A DNA stretch of 7,668 bases from an uncultured Verrucomicrobiota bacterium. GTDB taxonomy: Bacteria; Verrucomicrobiota; Verrucomicrobiia; Methylacidiphilales; Verrucolacustridaceae. Below, one piece after another: positions 1 to 7,668 of this stretch (within the stretch, counting starts at the first letter, position 1; every line of letters begins with the position of its first letter). The notes under the pieces were generated by a model, which worked only from the letters and a program-made list of their open reading frames with translations, was not told the DNA's origin and did not search any database. The stretch covers positions 1-7,668 of the forward strand of contig CAIVGD010000385.1 in assembly GCA_903905395.1 (NCBI GenBank). The letters are read 5' to 3'. A program made the position numbers and the translations under genes.

Positions 1-390
<390 letters not shown>

Positions 391-432
391 CTAGTTCTGC
401 CCATTTTTCCTTCACTCTTCAATCGCGGAACC

Positions 433-461
433 ATTCGAAATAAACCGCCCTGCGATATCAA
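433..461 (-). promoter_or_regulatory. Putative sigma70-type promoter for gltX
   Basis: On the minus strand a TTGATA -35 box (plus 456-461, five of six consensus bases) is followed by a 17-bp spacer and a TCGAAT -10 box (plus 433-438, four of six). It lies about 46 bp upstream of the gltX ATG, in the only sizeable gap between same-strand genes in this cluster. The call rests on visual matching alone, and the -10 box is mediocre. Confidence 0.35.
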
Positions 462-515
462 CCCTTCGTTGCGCAACCCCATCCGCCATCTTCGATCTGC
501 CGTCTTCCCGGTTTT

Positions 516-1280
516 TCACACCATACCCAAAGGAATCCGCCCATTGCTGGCCACTAAATGAATTTTTCCCTCAGGCTCTCCAGGACTGATCCGCACCTGA
601 CCTCCCGCTTCTTCCACGATCAGCGCCCCCGCCGCCACGTCCCAGATACTCACCCCCTGCTCGATGTAAGCGTCCAACCTCCCCGCCGCCACATAAGCCA
701 GATCCAGAGCCGCTGACCCCATCGCCCTCATCTTTCTCACCTTGTCCCCGTAATACCGATAAAGTTCCAGACACTTCTGGATCGACGCCTTCCCTTTCGA
801 AAACCCGAGGGCCACGACCGCCTCTTCCAACTTCAGGCGCTCGGCCACATGGATGCTTTTATCATTGCAGGTCGATCCTCCACCAGCGTGACTTAAAAAC
901 ATCTCATCCCGATTCGGATCGTAAATCGCCCCTGCCAGAGCCCGCCCATCCAACCGGCAGGCGACAGAAACAGCATAGTGTGGAATTCCATAAAAAAGAT
1001 TTACCGTCCCGTCAATCGGATCCACCACCCACTCGTGCTGTCCAGGTTGGGCCGCTTCGCCACCCTCCTCCCCTAGAAAACCATGATCAGGATGAACTCG
1101 TGAAATTTCCTTCCGAATCAAATCCTGAATTCTCCGGTCCAGCTCCAGCTTGATATCGTGCGACTCCGCCGAATCCACCTGCAGGATTTCATCCTTCGCT
1201 TTACGGATCGCCACCCCCGCGTTTCGTGCCACGCGCTCCGCGGTGGATCGCAGGAACTCCGGCGTGGGATTCATCGCCAA
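516..1280 (-). CDS. Inositol-monophosphatase family phosphatase (SuhB/HisN-like)
   Basis: Mg2+-dependent sugar-phosphate phosphatase of the IMPase/FIG superfamily. Substrates in the family include inositol-1-phosphate, histidinol-phosphate and related monophosphates, and the exact one here cannot be told. The 254 residues are normal for SuhB-type enzymes. The metal-binding set is visible: the acidic GEE motif at residues 70-72, motif A WVVDPIDGTVNL at 84-95 (Asp87, Asp90, Thr92), and motif B WDVAAGALIVEEAGG at 213-227 (Asp214). The family segment GSAALDLAYVAAGRLDAYIE lies at about 188-207. Motif A departs slightly from the usual DGTTNF: the second Thr is Val and Phe is Leu, but the catalytic Thr after Gly is kept. 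The listed start is a TTG touching the smc stop (TGATTG), with GAGG five bases upstream. An ATG two codons later (1274-1272) is the alternative. The junction implies co-transcription and translational coupling with smc. Confidence 0.92.
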   Translation of the reverse strand: MAMNPTPEFLRSTAERVARNAGVAIRKAKDEILQVDSAESHDIKLELDRRIQDLIRKEISRVHPDHGFLGEEGGEAAQPGQHEWVVDPIDGTVNLFYGIPHYAVSVACRLDGRALAGAIYDPNRDEMFLSHAGGGSTCNDKSIHVAERLKLEEAVVALGFSKGKASIQKCLELYRYYGDKVRKMRAMGSAALDLAYVAAGRLDAYIEQGVSIWDVAAGALIVEEAGGQVRISPGEPEGKIHLVASNGRIPLGMV

Positions 1281-1880
1281 TCAGGCCTCGACCTGGGCGA
1301 AAAGGGGCGTCTCGTCGTCCCTCGTAAGCTTTACCGACATCATCTTGGAAACCCCCGGATCGATCGCCGTCACCCCATAAAGAAGATCGGCGGATGTCAT
1401 CGTCCGTTTGTTGTGGGTGATCACCAGGAACTGCGACTTCTCCACAAACCGTTCGATGATCTGCACAAAACGAACCGTGTTCGACTCGTCGAGCGGCGCA
1501 TCCATCTCGTCCAACACGCAGAAAGGGCTCGGCTTCACGGAGTAAATCGCGAGAAGGAGGGCCAGTGCCGTCATCGCTTTTTCCCCGCCGGATAGTTGGG
1601 ATATGTTCTTCGGTTGTTTCCCGGGCGGTTGCGCCTCGATGTCGATTCCGCCCTCCAAGGAGTCCTCCCCCTCGACCATTTTCACCGTGGCACGTCCTCC
1701 CCCGAATAATTCACCGAAAAGGCTTCCGAAACTCACCCGTACTTTATCAAACGTCTCCTCGAAGAGCAGTCGCGTCGTCTGGTTGATTTTTCGGATCGCC
1801 TCCTCCAACTGCGCTTTCGCCCCCGTCAGATCCTTTTCCTCGGTCTCGAGAAACTTAAGGCGCCCCTCCAACTCCTCGTA
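1281..1880 (-). CDS. smc: SMC C-terminal head segment, in frame after an amber codon
   Basis: This is the continuation of the smc reading frame after the TAG at 1883-1881. It starts YEELEGRLKFLETEEKDL, which directly continues the normal SMC sequence, and carries the C-terminal half of the ATPase head. In full-length numbering the ABC signature LSGGEKAM is at about 1072-1079, Walker B and the D-loop FCVLDEMDAPLDESN at about 1096-1110, and the switch histidine ITHNK at about 1131-1135. It ends with TGA at 1283-1281, touching the IMPase-family gene. The first possible start inside the segment is a TTG at 1871-1869, with GAGGAG immediately adjacent and no spacing, a poor initiation site. Independent translation is therefore unlikely, and the segment probably reaches protein only if the amber is read through or is not real. 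All head motifs look intact and undecayed. Confidence 0.9.
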   Translation of the reverse strand, partial: YEELEGRLKFLETEEKDLTGAKAQLEEAIRKINQTTRLLFEETFDKVRVSFGSLFGELFGGGRATVKMVEGEDSLEGGIDIEAQPPGKQPKNISQLSGGEKAMTALALLLAIYSVKPSPFCVLDEMDAPLDESNTVRFVQIIERFVEKSQFLVITHNKRTMTSADLLYGVTAIDPGVSKMMSVKLTRDDETPLFAQVEA

Positions 1881-1883
1881 CTA
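1881..1883 (-). other. In-frame amber (TAG) codon within smc, codon 976 of 1176
   Basis: The minus strand reads GCG ATT TCC TAG TAC GAG GAG TTG, that is A-I-S-stop-Y-E-E-L. From the ATG at 4808 to the TGA at 1281 is exactly 3528 bases (1176 codons), so no frameshift is involved. SMC proteins usually have AIEEYEEL or similar here, so the stop sits where a Glu is expected. GAG to TAG is a single base change. Confidence 0.93.
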
Positions 1884-4808
1884 GGAAATCGCCTCGGTGT
1901 TCACCGGTCCCATCTCCTCCATCTTCTCCCGCAAAGCCTTCGCCTCTTCCTCCAACTTCGCCCAATCCTCATCCGAGACGGGCATGCCCTCACCCTCCGC
2001 CTTCGCCTCCATCAACGGGGTCGCGTATTCGCGTTGAAGACGATCCGCCAACATCTGCCGCTGATGATCCAGTTGGGAATTTTTCAGCGCCAATGCCGCC
2101 AACTGATCCTTCGCCTTTTCCCCGTCCTGACGCCACCGAACGACCTCCTCCTCCTTTTGCGTGAGCAGATTCCCCTCTGTCTCCCGCGCTTGCTTCAACC
2201 CCGAGGTGGAAGCCTCGATCTCCTGCGCCCGTTTCCCCGCCGCCGCTTGGGCCTGCGCCGAGGCCTGCGCCTCCATCCGGGCACCTTCCATCCGCGCGGT
2301 ATCTGCGGCGATTTCATCCCGACGCTTCAGCACCAGTTCACCCAACTCCTTCCGCCGGGTCTCCGCCGGATTCAACTGGGACGCGCAAAGATCCCTTCTT
2401 TGCTGCTGCGCCGACCGATCCACCCGTCGCTCCGTCAGTAGATCGTTGCAACGCGTTTCCTCCGCCTCCGATGTCTGGCGCACTTCTTCCGCCTGCCGAG
2501 CTTCAGATTCCAGATTCTGCTCCACAGCCAGATGCATTTCGGCTTCGGAATTTTTCTCCACCGCAATCTTTTGATGAACCGCAATCTCCTGTTCCAGCCG
2601 CGCCATTTCCGCCACGCGCCTCGCCACATCCGAACTCAAGCCCCGGCTCAGTGCTTCCCGCCGGTCATGCTCCCTCCGAACTTCGTCAAAGGCTTGCCGG
2701 ACGGTCTGCTCCTGCGTTCGCGCACTTTCCAACTCAACCCGTGCTAGCTGAATCTGATCTCTCCACTGGGCAACCCGTGCGGAAGCTTCGCGAACCGACT
2801 GCTCGGCACGTTCGGTGGTGATCCGGGCGGTTTCCAGCTCATGCAACCCAGGCCGGGTGGAACGAGCACGTCCACGCCTTTGCCAACCCCGACTGCTGAT
2901 CATTCTTCCATCGCGGCAGATGATCGTCGCTTCAGGGCGAATCTGGCTCAACCCCTTGGCCTCCTCCCACGTATCCACAATGCAAATTCCTGCCAAGAGA
3001 TGGGGAAGCAGAAGTTCCCAACCCGCCCCGCCTTCCACAAAATTCCATGCTCCTTCGCTCCAATCTGCCACCGGAGTTCCGGAGGTCTGCCGTGAAATCA
3101 AGATTCCGGAAGGACCTCCCTCGCCCGCCTCCAGCGATTCCGCCATCCGCTCCAAATCATCCACCAACACCCCATCCAGAACAGGACCCAGCGCCAAGGC
3201 GATGGCCGTCTCGTATCCAGGACGGACTTTCAACGCAGGCCAGATCGCTTCCGCACCCGTCTGCCCCTTCTCCGTCCAGACACGCAGACAAACTTCCGCC
3301 TCACCCGCGGAACGTTCCCGCATCGCGTCTTCCCTCGAATGGGCCAACGTCTTCTCAGCTTCGGCCTCCGAAAGTCTCTTCTCCGCCGACGCCAACTCCG
3401 ATTCCGCGCGGCGTAGATCCTCCTCCGCCCTTTGCCCTCTCTGCCGGGCTTCGGGCAGGAGACTCTCGGTCTCTTGCAACCGCCGAGCCAGCTCCTCGAG
3501 TCCTGCCTTCTCCCTTTGCTCCTCCGACTCCTTCTCCCTGACCTCCTCGCGAATCCGGTCAAGGGCTTCGCTCCTTTGCCGCGTCGTCACCTCCTCCGCA
3601 TTCGCCCGCGCCCGCGCACCTTCCGCTTCCCGCCGTGCAGATTCACGCCTCGCCCGGATCGACTCCATCTTGCCCACCGCCTCTTCGCGGTTTCGGCGGG
3701 CGACCACCACCCGCTCCTGTGCTTCCAGACAAACCCTCTCCGCCTGTTGGAAATCCACCGTTACCTTCTCCATCTCGGCGGTGAGGGAGCGGATGAGGTC
3801 CTCCTGTGCGGATGTCTGTCTCTCAGCCAGTGCGATTTCACCCCGCGCGCGTTCGATCGTCCCTCCCAGCTCATCAGCCCGCTGGGTCTGCATGCTCGCC
3901 CGCTCCCCACAACGCACCTCCTCCGCCTGCGCCGCCACCACCTCACGTTCCGCGTCCCGCCAGGCCCGATCAGTTTCCTCCACCTTGATCCGCTGTGCGC
4001 GAACCCCCTGCTCACACACCATCTCGGCCGCGTGAGCCCTATCGAGATCCGCCTTCGTCTTCGCTTGATGACTCGAAAGATCGTCGATTTTGAGGAGCAG
4101 TTGATCGCGCTCCCTGGCGGACAGGGCAAGATCCAGCCGCTTCAACTTTTCAAAAATCTCCCGATGCCGCCGCGCCTTTCCGGCCTGCCTCTGCAGGGAA
4201 CCAATCTGCCTCCGCACTTCCCTTAAAATATCAGCCAAGCGGAGGAGGTTGGCTTCCGTTCCCTCCAGCTTCCTTTCCGCCTCGCGTTTCTGGACCTTGA
4301 ACCGCATCACCCCCGCCGCCTCTTCAAAAATAGCGCGCCGATCCTCCGGTCGGGAGGAGAGGATCTGGTCGATCTTGCCCTGCTCCATGATCGAGTAAGC
4401 CATCCGCCCGATCCCGGTATCTAGAAAGAGCCGGTGGATATCCTTCAACCGGCAGTTCGTACCGTTCAATGCGTATTCGCTCACCCCATCGCGAAAAACT
4501 CGGCGGGTGATCTGCACCTCGTGGTAATCCGTGCCGAGGATGGTTTCACAGTCACTAAAAATCAGGGAAACCTCCGCCATCCCGCTCGCCTTCCGCCCAG
4601 CCGCCCCGTGGAAGATGACATCCGCCATCTCCTGCCCCCGCAACGCCTTGGCCGACTGCTCCCCCAACACCCAACGGATTGAATCGAGAATGTTACTCTT
4701 CCCAGTCCCGTTCGGACCCACAATCGCGGTGATGCCTTCGTGAAAATCCAGAACCGTCCTGTCACAAAACGATTTAAAGCCCTCCATCTCCAACCTCTTT
4801 AACTTCAT
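1881..4808 (-). CDS. smc: Chromosome segregation protein SMC, N-terminal head, arms and hinge (ends at amber codon)
   Basis: SMC is the ATPase core of the bacterial condensin (with ScpA and ScpB, not in this window). It forms coiled-coil dimers that compact and disentangle the chromosome. The protein opens MKLKRLEMEGFKSFCDRT, with Walker A GPNGTGKSN at residues 31-39 and WVLGEQSAKALRG at 46-58. The N-lobe then runs through FRDGVSEYALNG and DTGIGRMAYSIMEQGKIDQI. Long Glu/Arg/Ala-rich coiled coil follows from about 170 to 510, then a hinge at about 510-655, then the returning coil to residue 975. This copy stops at MGPVNTEAIS because of the TAG. Full bacterial SMC is about 1150-1200 residues, so the product lacks the C-lobe with ABC signature and Walker B. 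With the next 199 codons the length would be 1175, exactly as expected. The ATG at 4808-4806 gives the standard SMC start; the SD-like GGATAGG upstream is weak. Confidence 0.95.
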   Translation of the reverse strand: MKLKRLEMEGFKSFCDRTVLDFHEGITAIVGPNGTGKSNILDSIRWVLGEQSAKALRGQEMADVIFHGAAGRKASGMAEVSLIFSDCETILGTDYHEVQITRRVFRDGVSEYALNGTNCRLKDIHRLFLDTGIGRMAYSIMEQGKIDQILSSRPEDRRAIFEEAAGVMRFKVQKREAERKLEGTEANLLRLADILREVRRQIGSLQRQAGKARRHREIFEKLKRLDLALSARERDQLLLKIDDLSSHQAKTKADLDRAHAAEMVCEQGVRAQRIKVEETDRAWRDAEREVVAAQAEEVRCGERASMQTQRADELGGTIERARGEIALAERQTSAQEDLIRSLTAEMEKVTVDFQQAERVCLEAQERVVVARRNREEAVGKMESIRARRESARREAEGARARANAEEVTTRQRSEALDRIREEVREKESEEQREKAGLEELARRLQETESLLPEARQRGQRAEEDLRRAESELASAEKRLSEAEAEKTLAHSREDAMRERSAGEAEVCLRVWTEKGQTGAEAIWPALKVRPGYETAIALALGPVLDGVLVDDLERMAESLEAGEGGPSGILISRQTSGTPVADWSEGAWNFVEGGAGWELLLPHLLAGICIVDTWEEAKGLSQIRPEATIICRDGRMISSRGWQRRGRARSTRPGLHELETARITTERAEQSVREASARVAQWRDQIQLARVELESARTQEQTVRQAFDEVRREHDRREALSRGLSSDVARRVAEMARLEQEIAVHQKIAVEKNSEAEMHLAVEQNLESEARQAEEVRQTSEAEETRCNDLLTERRVDRSAQQQRRDLCASQLNPAETRRKELGELVLKRRDEIAADTARMEGARMEAQASAQAQAAAGKRAQEIEASTSGLKQARETEGNLLTQKEEEVVRWRQDGEKAKDQLAALALKNSQLDHQRQMLADRLQREYATPLMEAKAEGEGMPVSDEDWAKLEEEAKALREKMEEMGPVNTEAIS

Positions 4809-4945
4809 CGCCGCCTATCCCTACGCATCGGAGCATATTAGGCAAGTAAATCCCACATCTTGTGTGAATACGTTTTTACGCCCCTACCAGTAGTAAATAT
4901 CCCTGCTTGCTACCCCCTCCGATCCTCGTCCATAACAGAGCTCCA
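4809..4945. promoter_or_regulatory. Divergent intergenic region between smc and fumC
   Basis: This 137-bp gap must hold the promoters for smc (-) and fumC (+), since the genes are divergent. A TAATAT on the minus strand (plus 4835-4840) would make a fair smc -10 box, but no convincing -35 box lies 16-18 bp upstream. On the plus side TTGTGT at 4861-4866 and TAAATA at 4894-4899 are too far apart to be paired. A short inverted repeat, CACA-tcttg-TGTG (4854-4866), lies near the middle. No start-decisive ribosome-binding site is obvious for either gene. Confidence 0.4.
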
Positions 4946-6361
<1,416 letters not shown>

Positions 6362-6368
6362 ACCTAGG

Positions 6369-6384
6369 CGGGCACGCCTGCCCG
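6369..6384. terminator. G+C-rich hairpin between convergent genes, possible bidirectional terminator
   Basis: CGGGCA-cgcc-TGCCCG forms a six-base-pair perfect stem with a four-base loop, seven bases after the fumC TAA and about 18 bases beyond the stop of the membrane-protein gene. It fills a 41-bp convergent gap, the natural place for shared termination. Neither side has a run of T, so a classical intrinsic terminator is not shown. A dispersed REP-like palindrome is an alternative. Confidence 0.4.
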
Positions 6385-6402
6385 GCCATACCGTCGCCGG
6401 AA

Positions 6403-7521
6403 CTATGGATTCTTTGGGGGAGGTAATGTGATCGAGAAGCTGTGATTTCCAGCAGGATGCGTCCAAAAACCATCATCTGTCGCCGAATAGTAGGAACGAT
6501 TGCCCCGTTGCGAATCTTTCCTGGGGCTGGGGAGTTGGAATTCGCCTGACAGTTCAAAGGCTTGTGAATCCTTGACCAAATATCCATAAGGCTCCCCTGT
6601 GATTGGATCATTTTTATTCTGAATGAAGGTGCCGGGGTTTCGATCGCACTCTTCTAAATTCGCCGGAAGTCTTCCCTCCTTATTGTAAAATCTATCTATA
6701 TCCCAATAGATCTTACGAAGGTCACGGACTCTGTCAGCGTCTTGACTAATGTATCGGGCTTTCACGGGGCCCCCCGTGACATAAATGGCTCCGGCCACAG
6801 TGAACCCGATGAGAGCGCCGAGAAGGATTGTGAGTTTCCCTGGATTCAGGAACGGACAGGAAAAAACCTCACCAGATTCGCCCTGTTTTAGGTCACGCAG
6901 GTAGTGAAATAGAACCCCTCCGGCAATCAGACCGGCGAACATTGCTTTTAAGACGAAACGAGTGGTTATATCTCCCTCCAAAAGCCTCATCAGAAGCATG
7001 ATCACATCGGACAGGAGAACGACTACTGCGCCAAAGAGAGTCAGATAAGTCAGCCACCGGCGGACTGGCGAGATCCTCAGTCCTGGATCCCTCTCGAACT
7101 CCTTTCGGATTAACTGTTGGATGAAAAGAAAAACCGGAAAGGCCGCCACCAAGGATGCCGTCGCCCGGCGGATCGTGTCGAAAAAGTCGTTGGGGGATTC
7201 GGAAGGAAGCGGAAAGGTAAGATTGATAAACTGAAAAAAAAGAGCACAGAGAGAGCTTGCCCAGATGTAGAGGGCGCTAAAAAGGACGAGGTGGAAAAAA
7301 GCCTCCCGCGGGGAGCCCGAAGCCTGTTTCCGAGGGACAGGCAAAGTCAGGTTTGTTTCCACGAAAGACCGTAGAGCCGACTGAATTTCCTGCTCGGACC
7401 ACCCTCCAGACTTGAGGGCTTGGGTGATGTCTTCCCGTGAAATTCCCTGCCCAATGGCGGATTCAACAAAACGCTTAATCTCGCTCGATGCCATGATTTG
7501 AAAACTATCTTCAATCCGCAT
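6403..7521 (-). CDS. DUF5671-type multi-pass membrane protein with pseudopilin-like C-terminal region
   Basis: Function unknown. The 372-residue protein has four visible parts. Residues 10-56 form a soluble helical head (IKRFVESAIGQGISREDITQ, then GGWSEQEIQSALRSF). A four-helix membrane block follows with segments near 74-100, 117-138, 155-178 and 189-207; AFFHLVLFSALYIWASSLCA and AAFPVFLFIQQLIRKE resemble DUF5671 as I recall it. A fifth membrane helix spans about 229-248. The last 120 residues read RVRDLRKIYWDIDRFYNKEG, then RLPANLEE and DPITGEPYGY, a pattern like the periplasmic part of type II secretion/type IV pseudopilins. The longest start is the ATG at 7521, directly after an in-frame TGA. 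An ATG at 7494 (MASSEIKRF) fits the domain start better, and neither has a strong SD. It ends in TAG, convergent with fumC. The gene is richer in A+T than its neighbours, which could reflect later acquisition. Confidence 0.85.
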   Translation of the reverse strand: MRIEDSFQIMASSEIKRFVESAIGQGISREDITQALKSGGWSEQEIQSALRSFVETNLTLPVPRKQASGSPREAFFHLVLFSALYIWASSLCALFFQFINLTFPLPSESPNDFFDTIRRATASLVAAFPVFLFIQQLIRKEFERDPGLRISPVRRWLTYLTLFGAVVVLLSDVIMLLMRLLEGDITTRFVLKAMFAGLIAGGVLFHYLRDLKQGESGEVFSCPFLNPGKLTILLGALIGFTVAGAIYVTGGPVKARYISQDADRVRDLRKIYWDIDRFYNKEGRLPANLEECDRNPGTFIQNKNDPITGEPYGYLVKDSQAFELSGEFQLPSPRKDSQRGNRSYYSATDDGFWTHPAGNHSFSITLPPPKNP

Positions 7522-7668
7522 TCATAAGAAGGCAATTATGAACTCAATTCACTTAGTGCCGACTTTCGTACTCCTTTAACCCTTAATCTCTTCCTAAGCA
7601 TGTTACATATATAACATGCTTAGGAATGCGCTTTTACCGCTCACGCCTATGGAATCCATCCAGACGGC
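7522..7668. other. Intergenic region upstream of the membrane protein gene
   Basis: These 147 bases are A+T-rich and no coding frame is supported. They contain the 36-bp inverted repeat described separately and an isolated AAAGGAG on the minus strand (plus 7571-7577). That SD-like string has no usable start codon at the right distance. A weak promoter for the membrane protein gene could be TTGAGT (plus 7542-7547) with TATGAA (plus 7521-7526), spaced by 15 bp. Using it would put the transcript start past the ATG at 7521 and favour the ATG at 7494. Confidence 0.4.
7591..7626. repeat. Perfect 15-bp inverted repeat with 6-bp centre
   Basis: TTCCTAAGCATGTTA (7591-7605) and its exact reverse complement TAACATGCTTAGGAA (7612-7626) flank the centre CATATA. 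The stem is only about one-third G+C. On the plus strand it is followed within a few bases by TTTT, so it may form a weak terminator for a gene off the right edge. On the minus strand it lies about 70-100 bp upstream of the membrane protein gene, a position suiting an operator or regulator site. Its 15-6-15 geometry also recalls recombinase core sites, but the arm sequence does not match the bacterial dif consensus as I know it. Confidence 0.75.

Noticed and set aside
468..477. GTTGCGCAAC palindrome between the IMPase-family gene and gltX
   Set aside because: A 10-bp palindrome is expected by chance at this scale, and it lacks the flanking features of a terminator or known operator.
1881..1883. 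Pyrrolysine insertion at the amber codon
   Set aside because: SMC is not a pyrrolysine protein, the site normally carries Glu, and no pyl genes or special downstream structure are visible in this window.
1869..1890. Frameshift as the cause of the smc break
   Set aside because: Both SMC parts are in the same frame (1176 codons from 4808 to 1281), so the break is a single stop codon and not an indel.
2815..4035. Long plus-strand open frame of about 406 codons opposite smc
   Set aside because: It is antisense to unmistakable SMC coiled coil. Its Ser/Arg/Ala-rich translation has no recognisable domain and arises from the strong codon bias of smc.
4907..4945. TTG-initiated N-terminal extension of fumC
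   Set aside because: The 13 extra residues have no counterpart in the family, and the ATG at 4946 gives the normal N-terminus.
7591..7626. Chromosome dimer resolution (dif) site
   Set aside because: The arm-6-arm geometry is similar, but the inner arms are GTTA/TAAC where the dif consensus has ATAA/TTAT, and the repeat is fully symmetric over 15 bp, unlike dif.

Overview
The window carries a bacterial chromosomal housekeeping segment with five genes. On the minus strand, in transcription order, are smc (chromosome condensation ATPase), an inositol-monophosphatase (SuhB/HisN-like) family gene, and the start of gltX (glutamyl-tRNA synthetase), which runs off the left edge. fumC (class II fumarase) is on the plus strand, divergent from smc. 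A DUF5671-type membrane protein gene is on the minus strand, convergent with fumC. No tRNA, rRNA, CRISPR array, insertion sequence or prophage was seen. The genes are G+C-rich with strong C/G third-position preference, except the DUF5671 gene, which looks noticeably richer in A+T. The GluRS amino-terminus lacks the cysteine-bearing insert of many bacterial GluRS and, with the FumC and SMC sequence style, suggests a Verrucomicrobiota/PVC-type bacterium. That assignment is a low-confidence judgement from memory, with no search behind it.

Layout: 1-387 gltX 5' end (-); 388-515 intergenic with a plausible gltX promoter; 516-1280 IMPase family (-), directly abutting smc; 1281-4808 smc (-), one 1176-codon frame broken by a single amber codon at 1881-1883; 4809-4945 divergent intergenic; 4946-6361 fumC (+); 6362-6402 short convergent gap with a G+C-rich hairpin; 6403-7521 DUF5671 membrane protein (-) with a pseudopilin-like C-terminal region; 7522-7668 non-coding, with a perfect 15-bp inverted repeat.

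The most notable observation is the in-frame TAG in smc. Both sides of it align to one SMC protein with no frame change, and the amber replaces what is normally a conserved glutamate just before the C-terminal head. Terminating there would remove the ABC signature and Walker B, so the 975-residue product could not form a working SMC head. The explanation could be an assembly or sequencing error, a recent nonsense mutation, or readthrough/suppression. The window cannot decide, though another gene here ends at TAG. The second most interesting item is the 36-bp palindrome at 7591-7626, upstream of the membrane protein gene. I found no clear evidence of a new multi-gene system.
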